Numbered from the stretch's first letter, positions 42,082-50,934 are shown. The stretch is 64,000 nucleotides of DNA from an uncultured Christensenellaceae bacterium (GCA_910586925.1 CAJUKG010000006.1:1-64000), one strand, 5' to 3'. The notes: generated by a model not told the origin, from the letters alone. Program-made: numbers and translations.

Positions 42082-43602
42082 ATGATCATCGCCGTTACCG
42101 GTATAACAGGAAACATGGGGCAAGCGACGCTCGACGCGCTCGAAACCGTGCCCGGCATTACCAAACTGAAACTGCTGTGCAATAACGAGAAGCGCATGCG
42201 TAAGCTGCTCAAAAAGCACAAAACCATTCGCAATAAGATCGAAGTGATACCCGGCGGCATGACGCAACCCGCGTTGCGCAGGCTGGTACAAGGCTCCGAT
42301 CTCGTTATCAATATGGCGGCGGTGATCCCGCCCGCATCCGACCACTTCCACGAACGAGCGCGGCTGTGCAACGATGTCGGCGTCGATATCCTCGTATCCG
42401 AAATAGAAACGGCGAAACCTATGCCCGCGCTCGTCCATATTTCGACGGTCGCGGTATACGGCAACCGCACGGGACAGCCGTTCGTGCGCGTCGGCGATCC
42501 GCTGCTCGCAAGCCCGCTCGACGTGTATTCCGCCACAAAGATCCGCGGCGAATTTCACGTCCTCGAAAGCAATATCGAAAAATGGGCGATACTGCGGCAG
42601 TCGGCTATGCTTCACCCGCAAATGCTCGCGGGCAATATGAGCGACCCGCTTATGTACCACACCGTACACGCCGCGCCGCTCGAATGGTCGACGGCGCACG
42701 ACAGCGGCGTACTCATCGGCAAAATAGTCAAAAGTTATATCGACGGAACGATGCCGCAACGGTTTTGGAAAAAGTGTTTCAGCATCGCGGGCGGCGCGGC
42801 AAACAGACAGTACGGCATGCAGACGTTCGATTCGGGGTTCGCGATAATAGGCGGCAACATGCGCGACTTTTTCAAGCCCGGCGACAGCGCGACGCGCAAT
42901 TTCCACGGCGGGTGGTTTCTCGACGGCGACGAGCTTAACGACATGTTCCCGTATATCGAACAGACGCCCGACGACTATTGGCGAGAGATCGCGCGCACCC
43001 ACCCCGTGTTCAAGCTCGGAAAGATCGCGCCCAAAAGTCTTATCAGAAAATTCGTTTTCGACAAACTCAAGCGCAACGATAACGCCCCCGCGTATTGGGC
43101 GGCGCATAACGACGAAGCGCGCATGATCGCGTACTTCGGCAGTCGCGAAGCCTACGACAAACTGCAAACCGCGTCATGGCAAGACGTGACTCTCCCCGAC
43201 CCCGCGGCGATCGCGAATATCACCGAAAATCCACGTCCCGTGGAATACGGTTTCGACTTCGATAAACCCGACGCGGCGATCACCGAAGCCGACCTTGCCG
43301 CCGTCGCCGCGGCACACGGCGGCGAACTGCTTTCGTCGTTCGGCGGCGACATGTACGAAAAACTCAAGTGGCGCACGCAGGACGGCGAGGAATTCGAGGC
43401 GCGACCGTACACCGTGCTCCGCGTCGGGCATTGGTTCAACCCGCTGTACGAAAAGTTCGTTTGGGATTTCGACAGGCTGTCCAAAAAAGACAAGATCTTC
43501 GCGTCGGTATGGTACGATTCTCACGCGACCGACGAGGACTATGTATTTTCATACACCGACGACTATATTGCGCGCGTCGAAAAAATCGGGGGCGAAAAAT
43601 GA
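42082..43602 (+). CDS. NAD-dependent epimerase/dehydratase-like protein
   Basis: 506 residues, AAAGGAG before ATG 42082. Extended SDR at 1-300: nucleotide loop VTGITGNMGQATLD, NMAAVIPPAS, HISTVAVYGNR and the active-site pair YSATK. The C-terminal 200 residues (from about 300) are an added domain with PVEYGFDF and many aromatic residues, not seen in simple epimerases. Substrate unknown. Ends in an ATGA overlap with the flavodoxin-ferredoxin gene, so the two are likely a redox pair. Confidence 0.85.
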   Translation: MIIAVTGITGNMGQATLDALETVPGITKLKLLCNNEKRMRKLLKKHKTIRNKIEVIPGGMTQPALRRLVQGSDLVINMAAVIPPASDHFHERARLCNDVGVDILVSEIETAKPMPALVHISTVAVYGNRTGQPFVRVGDPLLASPLDVYSATKIRGEFHVLESNIEKWAILRQSAMLHPQMLAGNMSDPLMYHTVHAAPLEWSTAHDSGVLIGKIVKSYIDGTMPQRFWKKCFSIAGGAANRQYGMQTFDSGFAIIGGNMRDFFKPGDSATRNFHGGWFLDGDELNDMFPYIEQTPDDYWREIARTHPVFKLGKIAPKSLIRKFVFDKLKRNDNAPAYWAAHNDEARMIAYFGSREAYDKLQTASWQDVTLPDPAAIANITENPRPVEYGFDFDKPDAAITEADLAAVAAAHGGELLSSFGGDMYEKLKWRTQDGEEFEARPYTVLRVGHWFNPLYEKFVWDFDRLSKKDKIFASVWYDSHATDEDYVFSYTDDYIARVEKIGGEK

Positions 43603-44561
43603 AAGTAGCTCTCGCGTACTTTTCGGGTACGGGCAACACGCGCATGATCGCCGAGCTGTACCGCGACGCACTCGCTTCGCGGGGAATAGAAGTGTGCGAA
43701 ACGGAGTTGCCGACACGCGACGAAGAAGCCCTGCCCGACTTTTCGTCCTGTGACTTAATAGGCATAGGCTACCCCATTCATGCGTTCAATGCGCCCCTTC
43801 CCATACTCGAGTTTTGCAAAAAACTGTTGCCGAAGCGCGACAGATCGCAGGACGGAAAACGCGTTTTCGTGTTCAAAACGTCGGGCGAACCGGTGCGCAT
43901 GAGCGACGTGTCGTCGCTTAAGCTGAAAAAACTGCTCGCGCGTCGCGGGTACGAGCTTTTCGCCGAATATCAATACGTCATGCCGTACAATATTATTTTC
44001 CGTCACACCGACGCCGCGGCGTACAAAATGCTTACGACCGCCAAAGCTCTCGTGCCCGTCGACGTCGAAGAAATACTGAACGGCACGGCGCATCTTCCCA
44101 AACGCGTGCCGTTCGGCGGCATGATCGCGGGGATACTGCGCATAGAACAGCCGGGCGCACGGCTTATCGGGCGCGGCTTCAAACCGACCGACAAATGCAC
44201 CGCCTGCGGACTGTGCGTCAAGCGTTGTCCCGAGCAAAACATAAAACTCGCGAACGGCAAAATCAAGTTCGGAAAAGCCTGCACGATTTGTATGCGGTGC
44301 GTATTCGACTGTCCGCACGACGCGATCAAACCGGGAATTCTAAACGGGTGGAAGGTCAACGGCAAATATTCGTTCGAGCCGCCGACAGAACCCGAACAAA
44401 AAACCAAACACGACGACTATTGCAAAAAGGCATACGACAGATATTATGCCGACGCCGAACGCCGTATCGCGGAATACCGCGCGAAAACCGACGATCATTG
44501 CACCGCGCCGCCAAACCCCTCCGACGCTAAAGCGTCACCTCCCCTCGAAGGGGAGGCATGA
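43599..44561 (+). CDS. EFR1-type flavodoxin-ferredoxin protein
   Basis: 320 residues from ATG 43599 (ATGA overlap; the upstream ORF extension is out of context). N-terminal flavodoxin fold, YFSGTGNTRMIAE being the FMN phosphate loop; two [4Fe-4S] motifs, CTACGLCVKRCP (about 200-211) and CTICMRCVFDCP (about 228-239). It should shuttle electrons, perhaps to the epimerase-like neighbour. The last residues, NPSDAKASPPLEGEA, are encoded by a dispersed palindromic repeat (44523-44556), so the native C-terminus was probably extended by repeat insertion. Confidence 0.9.
   Translation: MKVALAYFSGTGNTRMIAELYRDALASRGIEVCETELPTRDEEALPDFSSCDLIGIGYPIHAFNAPLPILEFCKKLLPKRDRSQDGKRVFVFKTSGEPVRMSDVSSLKLKKLLARRGYELFAEYQYVMPYNIIFRHTDAAAYKMLTTAKALVPVDVEEILNGTAHLPKRVPFGGMIAGILRIEQPGARLIGRGFKPTDKCTACGLCVKRCPEQNIKLANGKIKFGKACTICMRCVFDCPHDAIKPGILNGWKVNGKYSFEPPTEPEQKTKHDDYCKKAYDRYYADAERRIAEYRAKTDDHCTAPPNPSDAKASPPLEGEA
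44523..44556. repeat. Dispersed palindromic repeat (family D) inside a gene end
   Basis: Two adjacent palindromes, GACGCTAAAGCGTC (44523-44536) and CCTCCCCTCGAAGGGGAGG (44538-44556), form the last codons of the preceding gene. Confidence 0.7.
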
Positions 44562-44705
44562 CCGCGGTAACGAATTCTCGGATATTCCGTAGGGCGGGCA
44601 GACCCTTGCTCGCCGCACTATCTTCTAATGACAACAATGACTTTTGTTTTGGTGTTATAGTTCCGATTACTCAATCGACCTCGATTATTAATTCTTAATT
44701 ATTAA

Positions 44706-44760
44706 CAGAGTGAAGCAGTAACACTAAACAAACGAATATTACTATAAGAATAAAGGCACT
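44706..44760 (-). repeat. Single reversed copy of the 83-bp repeat (family C)
   Basis: Reverse complement reads GTGCCTTTATTCTTATAG...CGTTTGTTTAGTGTTACTGCTTCACT, matching the units at 35311-35536 over about 55 bases and, as there, flanked by a family B tract. Confidence 0.75.
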
Positions 44761-44862
44761 CCAACCAATCGACACGAAACCGTGTAAAAAAACCGCGAAA
44801 AATTCTTTGATTTTTCATACTGCAATCACAACGTTAACAATAGCGTGTACTATAATCATAAA

Positions 44863-44891
44863 TGTAAAGAGATTCTCTTTGCATCTTTTTT
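44863..44891. terminator. Small hairpin with T run
   Basis: TGTAAAGAG-ATT-CTCTTTGCA then TCTTTTTTCTT on the plus strand; the minus strand has a weaker TTTATGATT. It may end the minus-strand queuosine transporter transcript. Confidence 0.5.
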
Positions 44892-44905
44892 CTTCCTTTG
44901 ATAGA

Positions 44906-44934
44906 GCACTGTTCGATCCCCCCTCGAACAGTGC
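44906..44934. terminator. Strong hairpin without T run
   Basis: GCACTGTTCGA, seven-base loop, TCGAACAGTGC: a perfect 11-bp stem 41 bases beyond the transporter stop. It may protect mRNA ends or pause polymerase. Confidence 0.5.
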
Positions 44935-44974
44935 TTATCATTTGCGGTAAACGCTCGAACAACGACGCAATAAA

Positions 44975-45706
44975 TCAATCGGTCACGCCCGCTTCCGCGA
45001 CCGCGACGGTCTTTGCTTCCCGCTTTTCTTTGAACCGCCGCGCAAGATACACTATCGGCGTGTCGAGCAGCGACGTCACTATATATATAAGATACGACGA
45101 ACCGAATATGGATAGCATCGTCATGAAGTCGTACGTACCGACAAACGCGAGAAAAGTGAACAGCGCGGTATTTATTATTTGACTGACGAGCGTAGAGCCG
45201 TTGTTGCGAAGCCACAAAAACTTGCGTTTGTTGCCCCATTTCTTTTCGGTGAAGCTCCACCACTTGTGATACAGCCACACGTCGAAAAGCTGACTGACTA
45301 CGTACACGGCGAGCGACGCGGCGATCATACGCGGGGTGTTGGAGAAAATAGTCGCGATCGCGCCCGACACCGTATCGCTCTCGCTCGGCTCGAAAACAAG
45401 CCAGCTTTGCGATATGCCGAGGAACAGCAACGACGCGAACAGTCCGATATACACCGCCTTGTTCGCCGATTTTTTTCCTTCGCACTCGGACAGTATATCC
45501 GTCGCGAGAAAAGTGGACGCGAAAAGCACGTTACCGAGCGTCTGTTCCATGCCGAATGCGTTTATCATTATCAGCACTTCGACGTTCGCGAGTATCGTCG
45601 CGAGCGCGCTCGTCACGTACAGCCCCGCCCGCCCGAACAGTATGTATGCGAGCAGTTCGCTTCCGAATATCAGCACAAGCGTGCCTATAAGTATAAGTTC
45701 GTTCAT
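44975..45706 (-). CDS. VUT/YhhQ-family queuosine precursor transporter
   Basis: 243 residues, about six to seven helices. Family signatures: ASTFLATDILSECEGKK, VYVVSQLFDVWLYHKWW and NNGSTLVSQIINTALF, whose polar residues line the substrate path. YhhQ-type carriers import queuosine precursors (preQ0, preQ1 or queuine). The ATG overlaps the stop of the radical SAM gene (ATGA), forming a two-gene operon behind a structured leader. This fits salvage of queuosine precursors. Confidence 0.88.
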   Translation of the reverse strand: MNELILIGTLVLIFGSELLAYILFGRAGLYVTSALATILANVEVLIMINAFGMEQTLGNVLFASTFLATDILSECEGKKSANKAVYIGLFASLLFLGISQSWLVFEPSESDTVSGAIATIFSNTPRMIAASLAVYVVSQLFDVWLYHKWWSFTEKKWGNKRKFLWLRNNGSTLVSQIINTALFTFLAFVGTYDFMTMLSIFGSSYLIYIVTSLLDTPIVYLARRFKEKREAKTVAVAEAGVTD

Positions 45707-46401
45707 CAGTCACCCACTCCGAAATCGGTGTTTTGTATCAGTATATCAATTCGCGGATCGTCCTTGTACACGGGGTACACGGCTTGCATAAACTCGGCTA
45801 TAGCCGCCGCATCGGGACGGACAGCCGTAGAGTTTTCGCACATGATGTTTATGCAAATGCGCTCGAAGTATTTCAGTCCGAGCTTTATATCTTCCGTCAT
45901 TCCCGCCGCCGTCTGACCGCGCAAGCCGAACAAAAAATTCGCCTCGTCGAAATGTCGCGCGATTTTTTCGGGATCGCGTTCGCGAATACCCTTACAAAGC
46001 ACACCCTCGCGATAATCGTAATCGAACGTTTCCAAACCGAGTTTCATCTTGAGCGCGACGCCGTCGAACTCGCGGCGCAGTGCGGGAATTTTATCGGCGT
46101 ACATAAAGTGCGACTCGAAATGCACCGTGCCGATATGTTTATCGCGACACACTTTTTTTATCAGCGCAATAGTATCTCGGTCAAGTTCGAACACCGACCC
46201 GCTGTTTATTACTTCGAGATCGCCGTACTCGCCCGTCACGCGCCCGAGCACTGCCGCATTGAGCGCGAAGTTTGCCGCGGCGTCGACGTTGCTGTCGTGA
46301 TAGTAGTCGCAGAACGCGCATTTTTTATACTTGCAACCGCTTCCGCGAAGCAACACTATTTCGCGCTTCCGTTTTTCGCGTATTACCGAATATCTGTCCA
46401 T
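45706..46401 (-). CDS. Radical SAM enzyme linked to queuosine salvage
   Basis: 231 residues from ATG 46401. The longer ORF start (46566) lies inside the promoter -35 and is excluded. GCKYKKCAFCDYY carries a Cys-x4-Cys-x2-Cys cluster motif (canonical spacing is x3-x2), followed by VINSGSVFELD and the LGLETFDYDYR and FGLRGQTAAG strands of the radical SAM barrel. Coupled to a queuosine-precursor transporter. From memory, Clostridioides difficile QueL is a radical SAM lyase that releases queuine from queuosine; this protein may do the same, but a direct match cannot be tested here. GGAG lies only two to three bases before the ATG. Confidence 0.75.
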   Translation of the reverse strand: MDRYSVIREKRKREIVLLRGSGCKYKKCAFCDYYHDSNVDAAANFALNAAVLGRVTGEYGDLEVINSGSVFELDRDTIALIKKVCRDKHIGTVHFESHFMYADKIPALRREFDGVALKMKLGLETFDYDYREGVLCKGIRERDPEKIARHFDEANFLFGLRGQTAAGMTEDIKLGLKYFERICINIMCENSTAVRPDAAAIAEFMQAVYPVYKDDPRIDILIQNTDFGVGD

Positions 46402-46409
46402 ATCTCCAT

Positions 46410-46520
46410 AATAAAAGTGCGTTTTGCGACCACACAAAACGCACCGAATTTTACTTCGCCTCCGTAGTTTTGTTTGAGAAACCGCAAGCGGCTTCAAGGC
46501 AGGATGGTCACGAACTGCCC
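46410..46520 (-). promoter_or_regulatory. Structured leader, candidate preQ1-type riboswitch with terminator
   Basis: Minus strand, 5' to 3': stem GGGCAG (46520-46515)/CUGCCU (46502-46497) with loop UUCGUGACCAUC; hairpin AAGCCG-CUUG-CGGUUU (46494-46479); A-rich CAAACAAAACU; then ACGGA (46465-46461), which can pair with loop UUCGU as a pseudoknot. This is the H-type layout of preQ1-I aptamers with an added hairpin. Next, a 10-bp stem GUGCGUUUUG/CAAAACGCAC (46444-46417) followed by UUUUAUU is an intrinsic terminator ending nine bases before the ATG. Confidence 0.5.
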
Positions 46521-46536
46521 GTGTATCAACGATATG

Positions 46537-46566
46537 ATTATACACCGCGCGCCATGCGCCTGTCAA
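46537..46566 (-). promoter_or_regulatory. Promoter of the queuosine salvage operon
   Basis: Minus strand TTGACA (46566-46561), 18 bases, TATAAT (46542-46537); start near 46530 gives a leader of about 130 bases. Confidence 0.85.
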
Positions 46567-46583
46567 CTTTTTTCGAGGTGTTT

Positions 46584-48386
46584 TTAAGCCTTGGCGAATT
46601 GCGCGTTATACAGATCCGCATAGAACCCGCCGCGGGCGAGCAGCTCGTCGTGATTGCCGTGTTCAATGACGTCGCCGTCTTTTAACACGAGTATGACGTC
46701 GGCATTCTTTATGGTGGATAAGCGGTGCGCTATCACGAACGACGTGCGCCCCTCGGTGAGTTTATCCATAGCCGTCTGTATCGCAAGCTCGGTGCGGGTA
46801 TCGACGTTGCTCGTCGCCTCGTCGAGTATGAGAAGCGGCGCGTCTTTTATCATTGCGCGGGCAATGGTGAGCTGTTGCTTCTGCCCCTCGGACAGCTGCG
46901 ACCCCTCGCCTATTACCGTGTCGTAGCCGCGCGGCAGGCACTCGATATAATGCTTGAGTCCGACCGCCGTACAAACTTCGTCGAGCTTTTCGTCGGTGAC
47001 GCCTTCTTTGTTGTAAACGAGGTTTTCGCGAATAGTGCCTTCAAACAGCCACGTGTTTTGCAATATCATGTCGAACAGGTCGTGCACGTTTTCGCGCTTC
47101 ATGTCTTTTATGGACACGCCGTCAATCGTTATGTCGCCGCTGTTAAGTTCGTAGAACCGCATGAGAAGATTGACTATCGTCGTTTTGCCCGCGCCCGTCG
47201 GACCGACGATCGCCACCTTTTGCCCGCTCTTTAATTCCGCCGAGAACCCGTGGATTATTTCTTTATCGGGCAAATACCCGAACCGAATATCGCTGAAAGT
47301 CACATCGCCGCGCGGGTTTTCGACGATCGCCGTTTTTTGCGATTCGTCGTCAAGCTCGGGCTGATCGAGCATGCCGAACACGCGCTTGCTCGCCGCCGAC
47401 GCCTGCTGTATGGAAGTCATCGACTGCGCGAAAGTGCCGAGAGGTTGCGAGAACAACCGCGCATATATGACGAACGCCATAAGCGTGCCTATGTCCACCG
47501 CATTGCTGCCGCCGATTATGAGCGATATGCCGACCACGAAAATGAGCACGTACGAGAGGTTGCCCACAAACATCATTATCGGTTGCATCAAACCCGACAG
47601 GAACTGCGATTTTCGGTTGCTCGTTTTCAGCCTGTCGTTTACGTCGTCGAACTTGCGGCGGGCGGCGTGCTTATAGTTGTACGCCTTGACGATTTCGTGC
47701 CGACCGAACACTTCTTCGATCTGTCCGTCCATTTCGCCGAGCTGTTCCTGCTTGGCGTTGAAGTGCTTTTGCGACACCTTGAGCACCACCGCCATGAACG
47801 CGAAGCCGAGCAGCGACGTTGCGATTGTCACTGCGGCGAGCACGGCGTTCGTCTTGAACATCATGATTACAGTGCCGATAAACAGCGCGAACGACGAAAC
47901 GAGGTTAGCTGTGCTTTGGCTCAACGTCTGCGAAATGGTATCGACGTCGTTGGTCATAAGACTCAATATGTCGCCCGTCGTCGTTGTGTCGAAATAGTTG
48001 AGCGGAAGCCTGTCTGTTTTTCCGTTCATGTCCGAACGCAGTTTGCGCGCCGCGCGTTGAGTCACCGTCGCCATAATGAACTGCTGACCGTACGACAGCA
48101 CCGCGCCGATCGCGTATATGACGATCAACACGATAACTATATGGAGTATCGCCGCCATGTCGATACCGCTCGGCGACAGCACTCCGTCCTTGATCGTGTT
48201 TGTAAGATCGGAAATATAATCGGGACCGATGATCGTGCACACCGCGCCGCCCACCGCAAGGAGTATCGCCGCAATGACGGCGGGCAAGTACCCTTTGCAG
48301 TATGCGAGCAGTTTGCCGAACGACGCGAAATCCGCTTTTTCTTTCTTTCCGCCGCGAACGACGGGAGGTTTCATCATAGGGGGCAT
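46584..48386 (-). CDS. ABC exporter half-transporter, catalytically complete Walker B
   Basis: 600 residues from ATG 48386 (GGAGGAGG upstream). Six-helix exporter domain (about 25-330; TDRLPLNYFDTTTTGDILSLMTNDVD), then ATPase: GPTGAGKTT (Walker A), ILQNTWLFEGTIREN (Q-loop region), QLSEGQKQQLTIARA (signature with Glu in place of the first Gly), LLILDEATSNVDTRTE (Walker B with catalytic Glu) and IAHRLSTI (switch His). The degenerate signature matches heterodimeric exporters such as BmrCD and TM287/288. Partner is the gene ending at 48388, just upstream. Confidence 0.95.
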   Translation of the reverse strand: MPPMMKPPVVRGGKKEKADFASFGKLLAYCKGYLPAVIAAILLAVGGAVCTIIGPDYISDLTNTIKDGVLSPSGIDMAAILHIVIVLIVIYAIGAVLSYGQQFIMATVTQRAARKLRSDMNGKTDRLPLNYFDTTTTGDILSLMTNDVDTISQTLSQSTANLVSSFALFIGTVIMMFKTNAVLAAVTIATSLLGFAFMAVVLKVSQKHFNAKQEQLGEMDGQIEEVFGRHEIVKAYNYKHAARRKFDDVNDRLKTSNRKSQFLSGLMQPIMMFVGNLSYVLIFVVGISLIIGGSNAVDIGTLMAFVIYARLFSQPLGTFAQSMTSIQQASAASKRVFGMLDQPELDDESQKTAIVENPRGDVTFSDIRFGYLPDKEIIHGFSAELKSGQKVAIVGPTGAGKTTIVNLLMRFYELNSGDITIDGVSIKDMKRENVHDLFDMILQNTWLFEGTIRENLVYNKEGVTDEKLDEVCTAVGLKHYIECLPRGYDTVIGEGSQLSEGQKQQLTIARAMIKDAPLLILDEATSNVDTRTELAIQTAMDKLTEGRTSFVIAHRLSTIKNADVILVLKDGDVIEHGNHDELLARGGFYADLYNAQFAKA

Positions 48387-48387
48387 A

Positions 48388-50139
48388 TTACAGTTCCTCC
48401 TCCGATAATTGCGAGAGTGCGATCTCTTTGTATACCGCACAGTTTTCGAGCAGCTCTTTATGCGTACCGAGCCCCACGATCTTGCCGCCGTCGATAACCG
48501 CTATCTTGTCGGCGTTCATGATCGTGCCGATACGCTGTGCGACGATAACCACCGTCGCGTCGCCGTGACGTTCGCGGATATTGTTTCGCACTTTCAGATC
48601 GGTCTTGTAATCGAGCGCGGAGAACGTGTCGTCGAAGATCATAAGCTCCGCGTTCTTGTACACGGCGCGCGCTATGGAAAGCCGCTGTTTCTGTCCGCCC
48701 GAGAAATTCGTTCCGTCCTGCGCGACCTCGGCGCGGATCGTGTTCTCCAATCCCGACACGAACTCGGCGGCGCACGCCGTTTCGAGCGCGACGACTACCC
48801 GCTCGTCGTCGGGATTTTCGTCGCCGAATGCGACGTTGCCGGCAATGTCGCCCTTGAACAGCACCGCGCGTTGCGGCGCGAGAGCTATCGCGTTGCGCAA
48901 CACCTCCTCGTCGTAATCTTTGACGTTCACGCCGTTGAAAAGCACTTCGCCGCGCGTCGCGTCGTAAAACCGCTCCATGAGATTGACGAGCGTCGTTTTG
49001 CCGCTGCCCGTCGCGCCTATAAACGCGATCGTTTCGCCGCGACCCACCGAGAACGAAATATCCGACACCGCCGAATCGTTGCCGTCGTAACCGAACGACA
49101 CGTTACGGAATTCCAGAACGGGCACGCCGTCGGCGTGCGGCACTTCTTTGACGATTCCGCTCCGCACGCTGCGGTGCGTGACGAGCACGTCGCGAATACG
49201 CCTGCCGGACACAAGACAGCGCGGCAACATCATGAATATCATGATCAGCAGCATGAACGCCATTACCACCTGCAGCGCGTACTGCGTGAATACCGTCATA
49301 TTTCCGAACAGCTCCACTTTTTGCGGCATGCCTACGGCGTCGTTGATGAGAAGCGCGCCTATAAAGTACACGACGAGGGTCAGCCCGTTCATGCACACAG
49401 TCATTATCGGCATCAAAAGCCCCAGCCCGCGCGAAGTAAAGAGGTTGGTGCGCATGACCGATTCGTTCACTTTCTCGAACCGTTCGCTTTGGAACGATTC
49501 GGCGTTGAACGCACGCACGACTCGCACGCCCGTAATACTCTCGCGCGTCGCGGTGTTGAGATTATCGGTCAGCTTTTGGATATTGCGGAATTTGGGATAG
49601 CATACCGCGACGAGTATCGCCACCGATACCACTATCACCCCGACCGCTATCGCCGTCGCAACGGTCCACTCCATTGCCGCCGACGAAATCTTGCAGATCG
49701 ACCACACCGCGAGCACCGGTGCTTTTATCAAAAGCTGCAAGCCGAGCGCGACAAACGTCTGCATTTGCACGACGTCGTTGGTGGTGCGAGTTATAAGACT
49801 CGACGAGCCGAACTTGTTGATTTCAGCCGCCGAGAACGACGTCACGCGGTCGAACATCGCCTTGCGAAGCGTTTTCGCAAAGTTCGCCGCCGTCCGCGCC
49901 GCGAAAAATCCGCACACCACCGAGCACGCGGTACTGCAAAACGCGTATAACAGCATGAATCCGCCGTTCTTCCATACTACGTCCATGGAGATCTCGCTTC
50001 CGACGACCTCCGTCATAAGCCGCTGCGTGTATTCGGGCATAGTCACGTCGAAATATACCTGCGCGCAAACAAAACCCGCGCACAGCACTATGTACACCCA
50101 ATCGAGCGGCTTGAGATATTTTCCGAGCAGTCTGAACAT
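48388..50139 (-). CDS. ABC exporter half-transporter with degenerate Walker B
   Basis: 583 residues. Six-helix domain (about 15-315; ITRTTNDVVQMQTFV), then GATGSGKTT (Walker A), NFSGGQKQRLSIARA (canonical signature) and LMIFDDTFSALDYKTD, where Asp replaces the catalytic Glu of Walker B. The switch His position is Gln (VIVAQRIGTI). The pair therefore has one full ATP site (this subunit's signature with the partner's Walker B) and one degenerate site, typical of heterodimeric multidrug exporters. The operon is headed by a MarR regulator. Confidence 0.95.
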   Translation of the reverse strand: MFRLLGKYLKPLDWVYIVLCAGFVCAQVYFDVTMPEYTQRLMTEVVGSEISMDVVWKNGGFMLLYAFCSTACSVVCGFFAARTAANFAKTLRKAMFDRVTSFSAAEINKFGSSSLITRTTNDVVQMQTFVALGLQLLIKAPVLAVWSICKISSAAMEWTVATAIAVGVIVVSVAILVAVCYPKFRNIQKLTDNLNTATRESITGVRVVRAFNAESFQSERFEKVNESVMRTNLFTSRGLGLLMPIMTVCMNGLTLVVYFIGALLINDAVGMPQKVELFGNMTVFTQYALQVVMAFMLLIMIFMMLPRCLVSGRRIRDVLVTHRSVRSGIVKEVPHADGVPVLEFRNVSFGYDGNDSAVSDISFSVGRGETIAFIGATGSGKTTLVNLMERFYDATRGEVLFNGVNVKDYDEEVLRNAIALAPQRAVLFKGDIAGNVAFGDENPDDERVVVALETACAAEFVSGLENTIRAEVAQDGTNFSGGQKQRLSIARAVYKNAELMIFDDTFSALDYKTDLKVRNNIRERHGDATVVIVAQRIGTIMNADKIAVIDGGKIVGLGTHKELLENCAVYKEIALSQLSEEEL

Positions 50140-50160
50140 ATTACCTCCCGTAAAATTTCG

Positions 50161-50595
50161 TTATTCTTTTTCCGCGCGTTCGTCGAGCGCGGAATTTATC
50201 TTGCCGCAAAGCCGAATGAACTCCGAAAGCTCCGCTTCGCCGACGGTGTCGAGAAGATACTCCATAATGCCGCACACTTCCCGCCACAATTCATGCACCC
50301 GTTCCCGTCCGACGTCGGTTATGGACACGACCGTCTTGCGCCTGTCCTTTGCCGACGGCGTGCGCACGGCGTACCCCTTGCGCTCGAGCGTTTTGAGCGC
50401 GGCGGCGACACGCGGCGTGCTCATGCGCAATTCGCTCGCAATATCGCCCGCGTTTACCTCGCCCGTCGCATCGTCGAGCATGCGAAGTATCACCGCAAGC
50501 CCGCGCTCGCTGTCGTCCACGCGATGAAAAAACTTCTTCGGTCGCACCTCGAAAAACTTTTCGAGATATTCTTCTACTTTGCTTTTGTCTTGCAT
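50161..50595 (-). CDS. MarR-family regulator of the exporter operon
   Basis: 144 residues, AGGAGG before ATG 50595. Winged helix at about 45-105: GDIASELRMSTPRVAAALKTLERKGYAVRTPSAKDRRKTVVSIT is the MarR pattern, including the Asp-Arg-Arg wing. MarR proteins bind palindromes as dimers and release on binding lipophilic drugs. It is the first gene of an operon with the two ABC subunits (21 bases to the next), and a perfect palindrome covers its transcription start, so autorepression lifted by an exported compound is likely. Confidence 0.93.
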   Translation of the reverse strand: MQDKSKVEEYLEKFFEVRPKKFFHRVDDSERGLAVILRMLDDATGEVNAGDIASELRMSTPRVAAALKTLERKGYAVRTPSAKDRRKTVVSITDVGRERVHELWREVCGIMEYLLDTVGEAELSEFIRLCGKINSALDERAEKE

Positions 50596-50702
50596 GACCG
50601 CCTCCTACCCGACTCCGATTCCCGTGTAGCGTTTAAGCTCCGCGCCTTTGTTTCGTCGGATTAATATAAGATATTGCCGCAATATACCGATAATGCACAA
50701 TT

Positions 50703-50719
50703 ATCTAATATTATTAGAT
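50703..50719. promoter_or_regulatory. Palindromic MarR operator
   Basis: ATCTAATA-T-TATTAGAT, a perfect 17-base palindrome that covers the predicted start (about 50713) of the marR-ABC transcript. Confidence 0.75.
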
Positions 50720-50748
50720 ATTATATTCATGCACCGCCGCCGAGTCAA
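50720..50748 (-). promoter_or_regulatory. Promoter of the marR-ABC operon
   Basis: Minus strand TTGACT (50748-50743), 17 bases, TATAAT (50725-50720), directly abutting the palindrome. Confidence 0.85.
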
Positions 50749-50900
50749 GCGAAAAATATGCGATTCCGAAAATTTCTTATTTTTGCAAATCGCCTCTACC
50801 CGCCTTTCACCGATCATACACAATAAATATCGCTCGTTTCTTTATTGTCTTACAAAGCAAAAACCCGCCGAAGCGGACGTTTGCGCGATTATGCAATACG

Positions 50901-50934
50901 AAAAACGAGTGCGGAATTTTGTGCACTCGTTTGT
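50901..50934 (-). terminator. Terminator of iscS-iscU
   Basis: Minus strand ACGAGTGC, ten-base loop, GCACTCGT, then TTTTCG. Confidence 0.85.

Larger units (their letters stand above)
44562..44974. other. Gene-free gap of repeats and hairpins
   Basis: 413 bases. Contents: family E copy (44585-44615, ATTCCGTAGGGCGGGCAGACC), family B tract (44684-44705), a reversed family C unit (44706-44760), a TATAAT at 44851 without a good -35, and two hairpins (44863-44891, 44906-44934). No credible CDS. Confidence 0.7.

Noticed and set aside
44845..44891. Small RNA gene starting from the TATAAT at 44851
   Set aside because: No -35 element, and the terminator hairpin begins only about 12 bases after the -10 box.
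46402..46566. Longer start of the radical SAM protein at 46566
   Set aside because: This start lies in the -35 box of a strong promoter and its extra residues are encoded by the structured leader.
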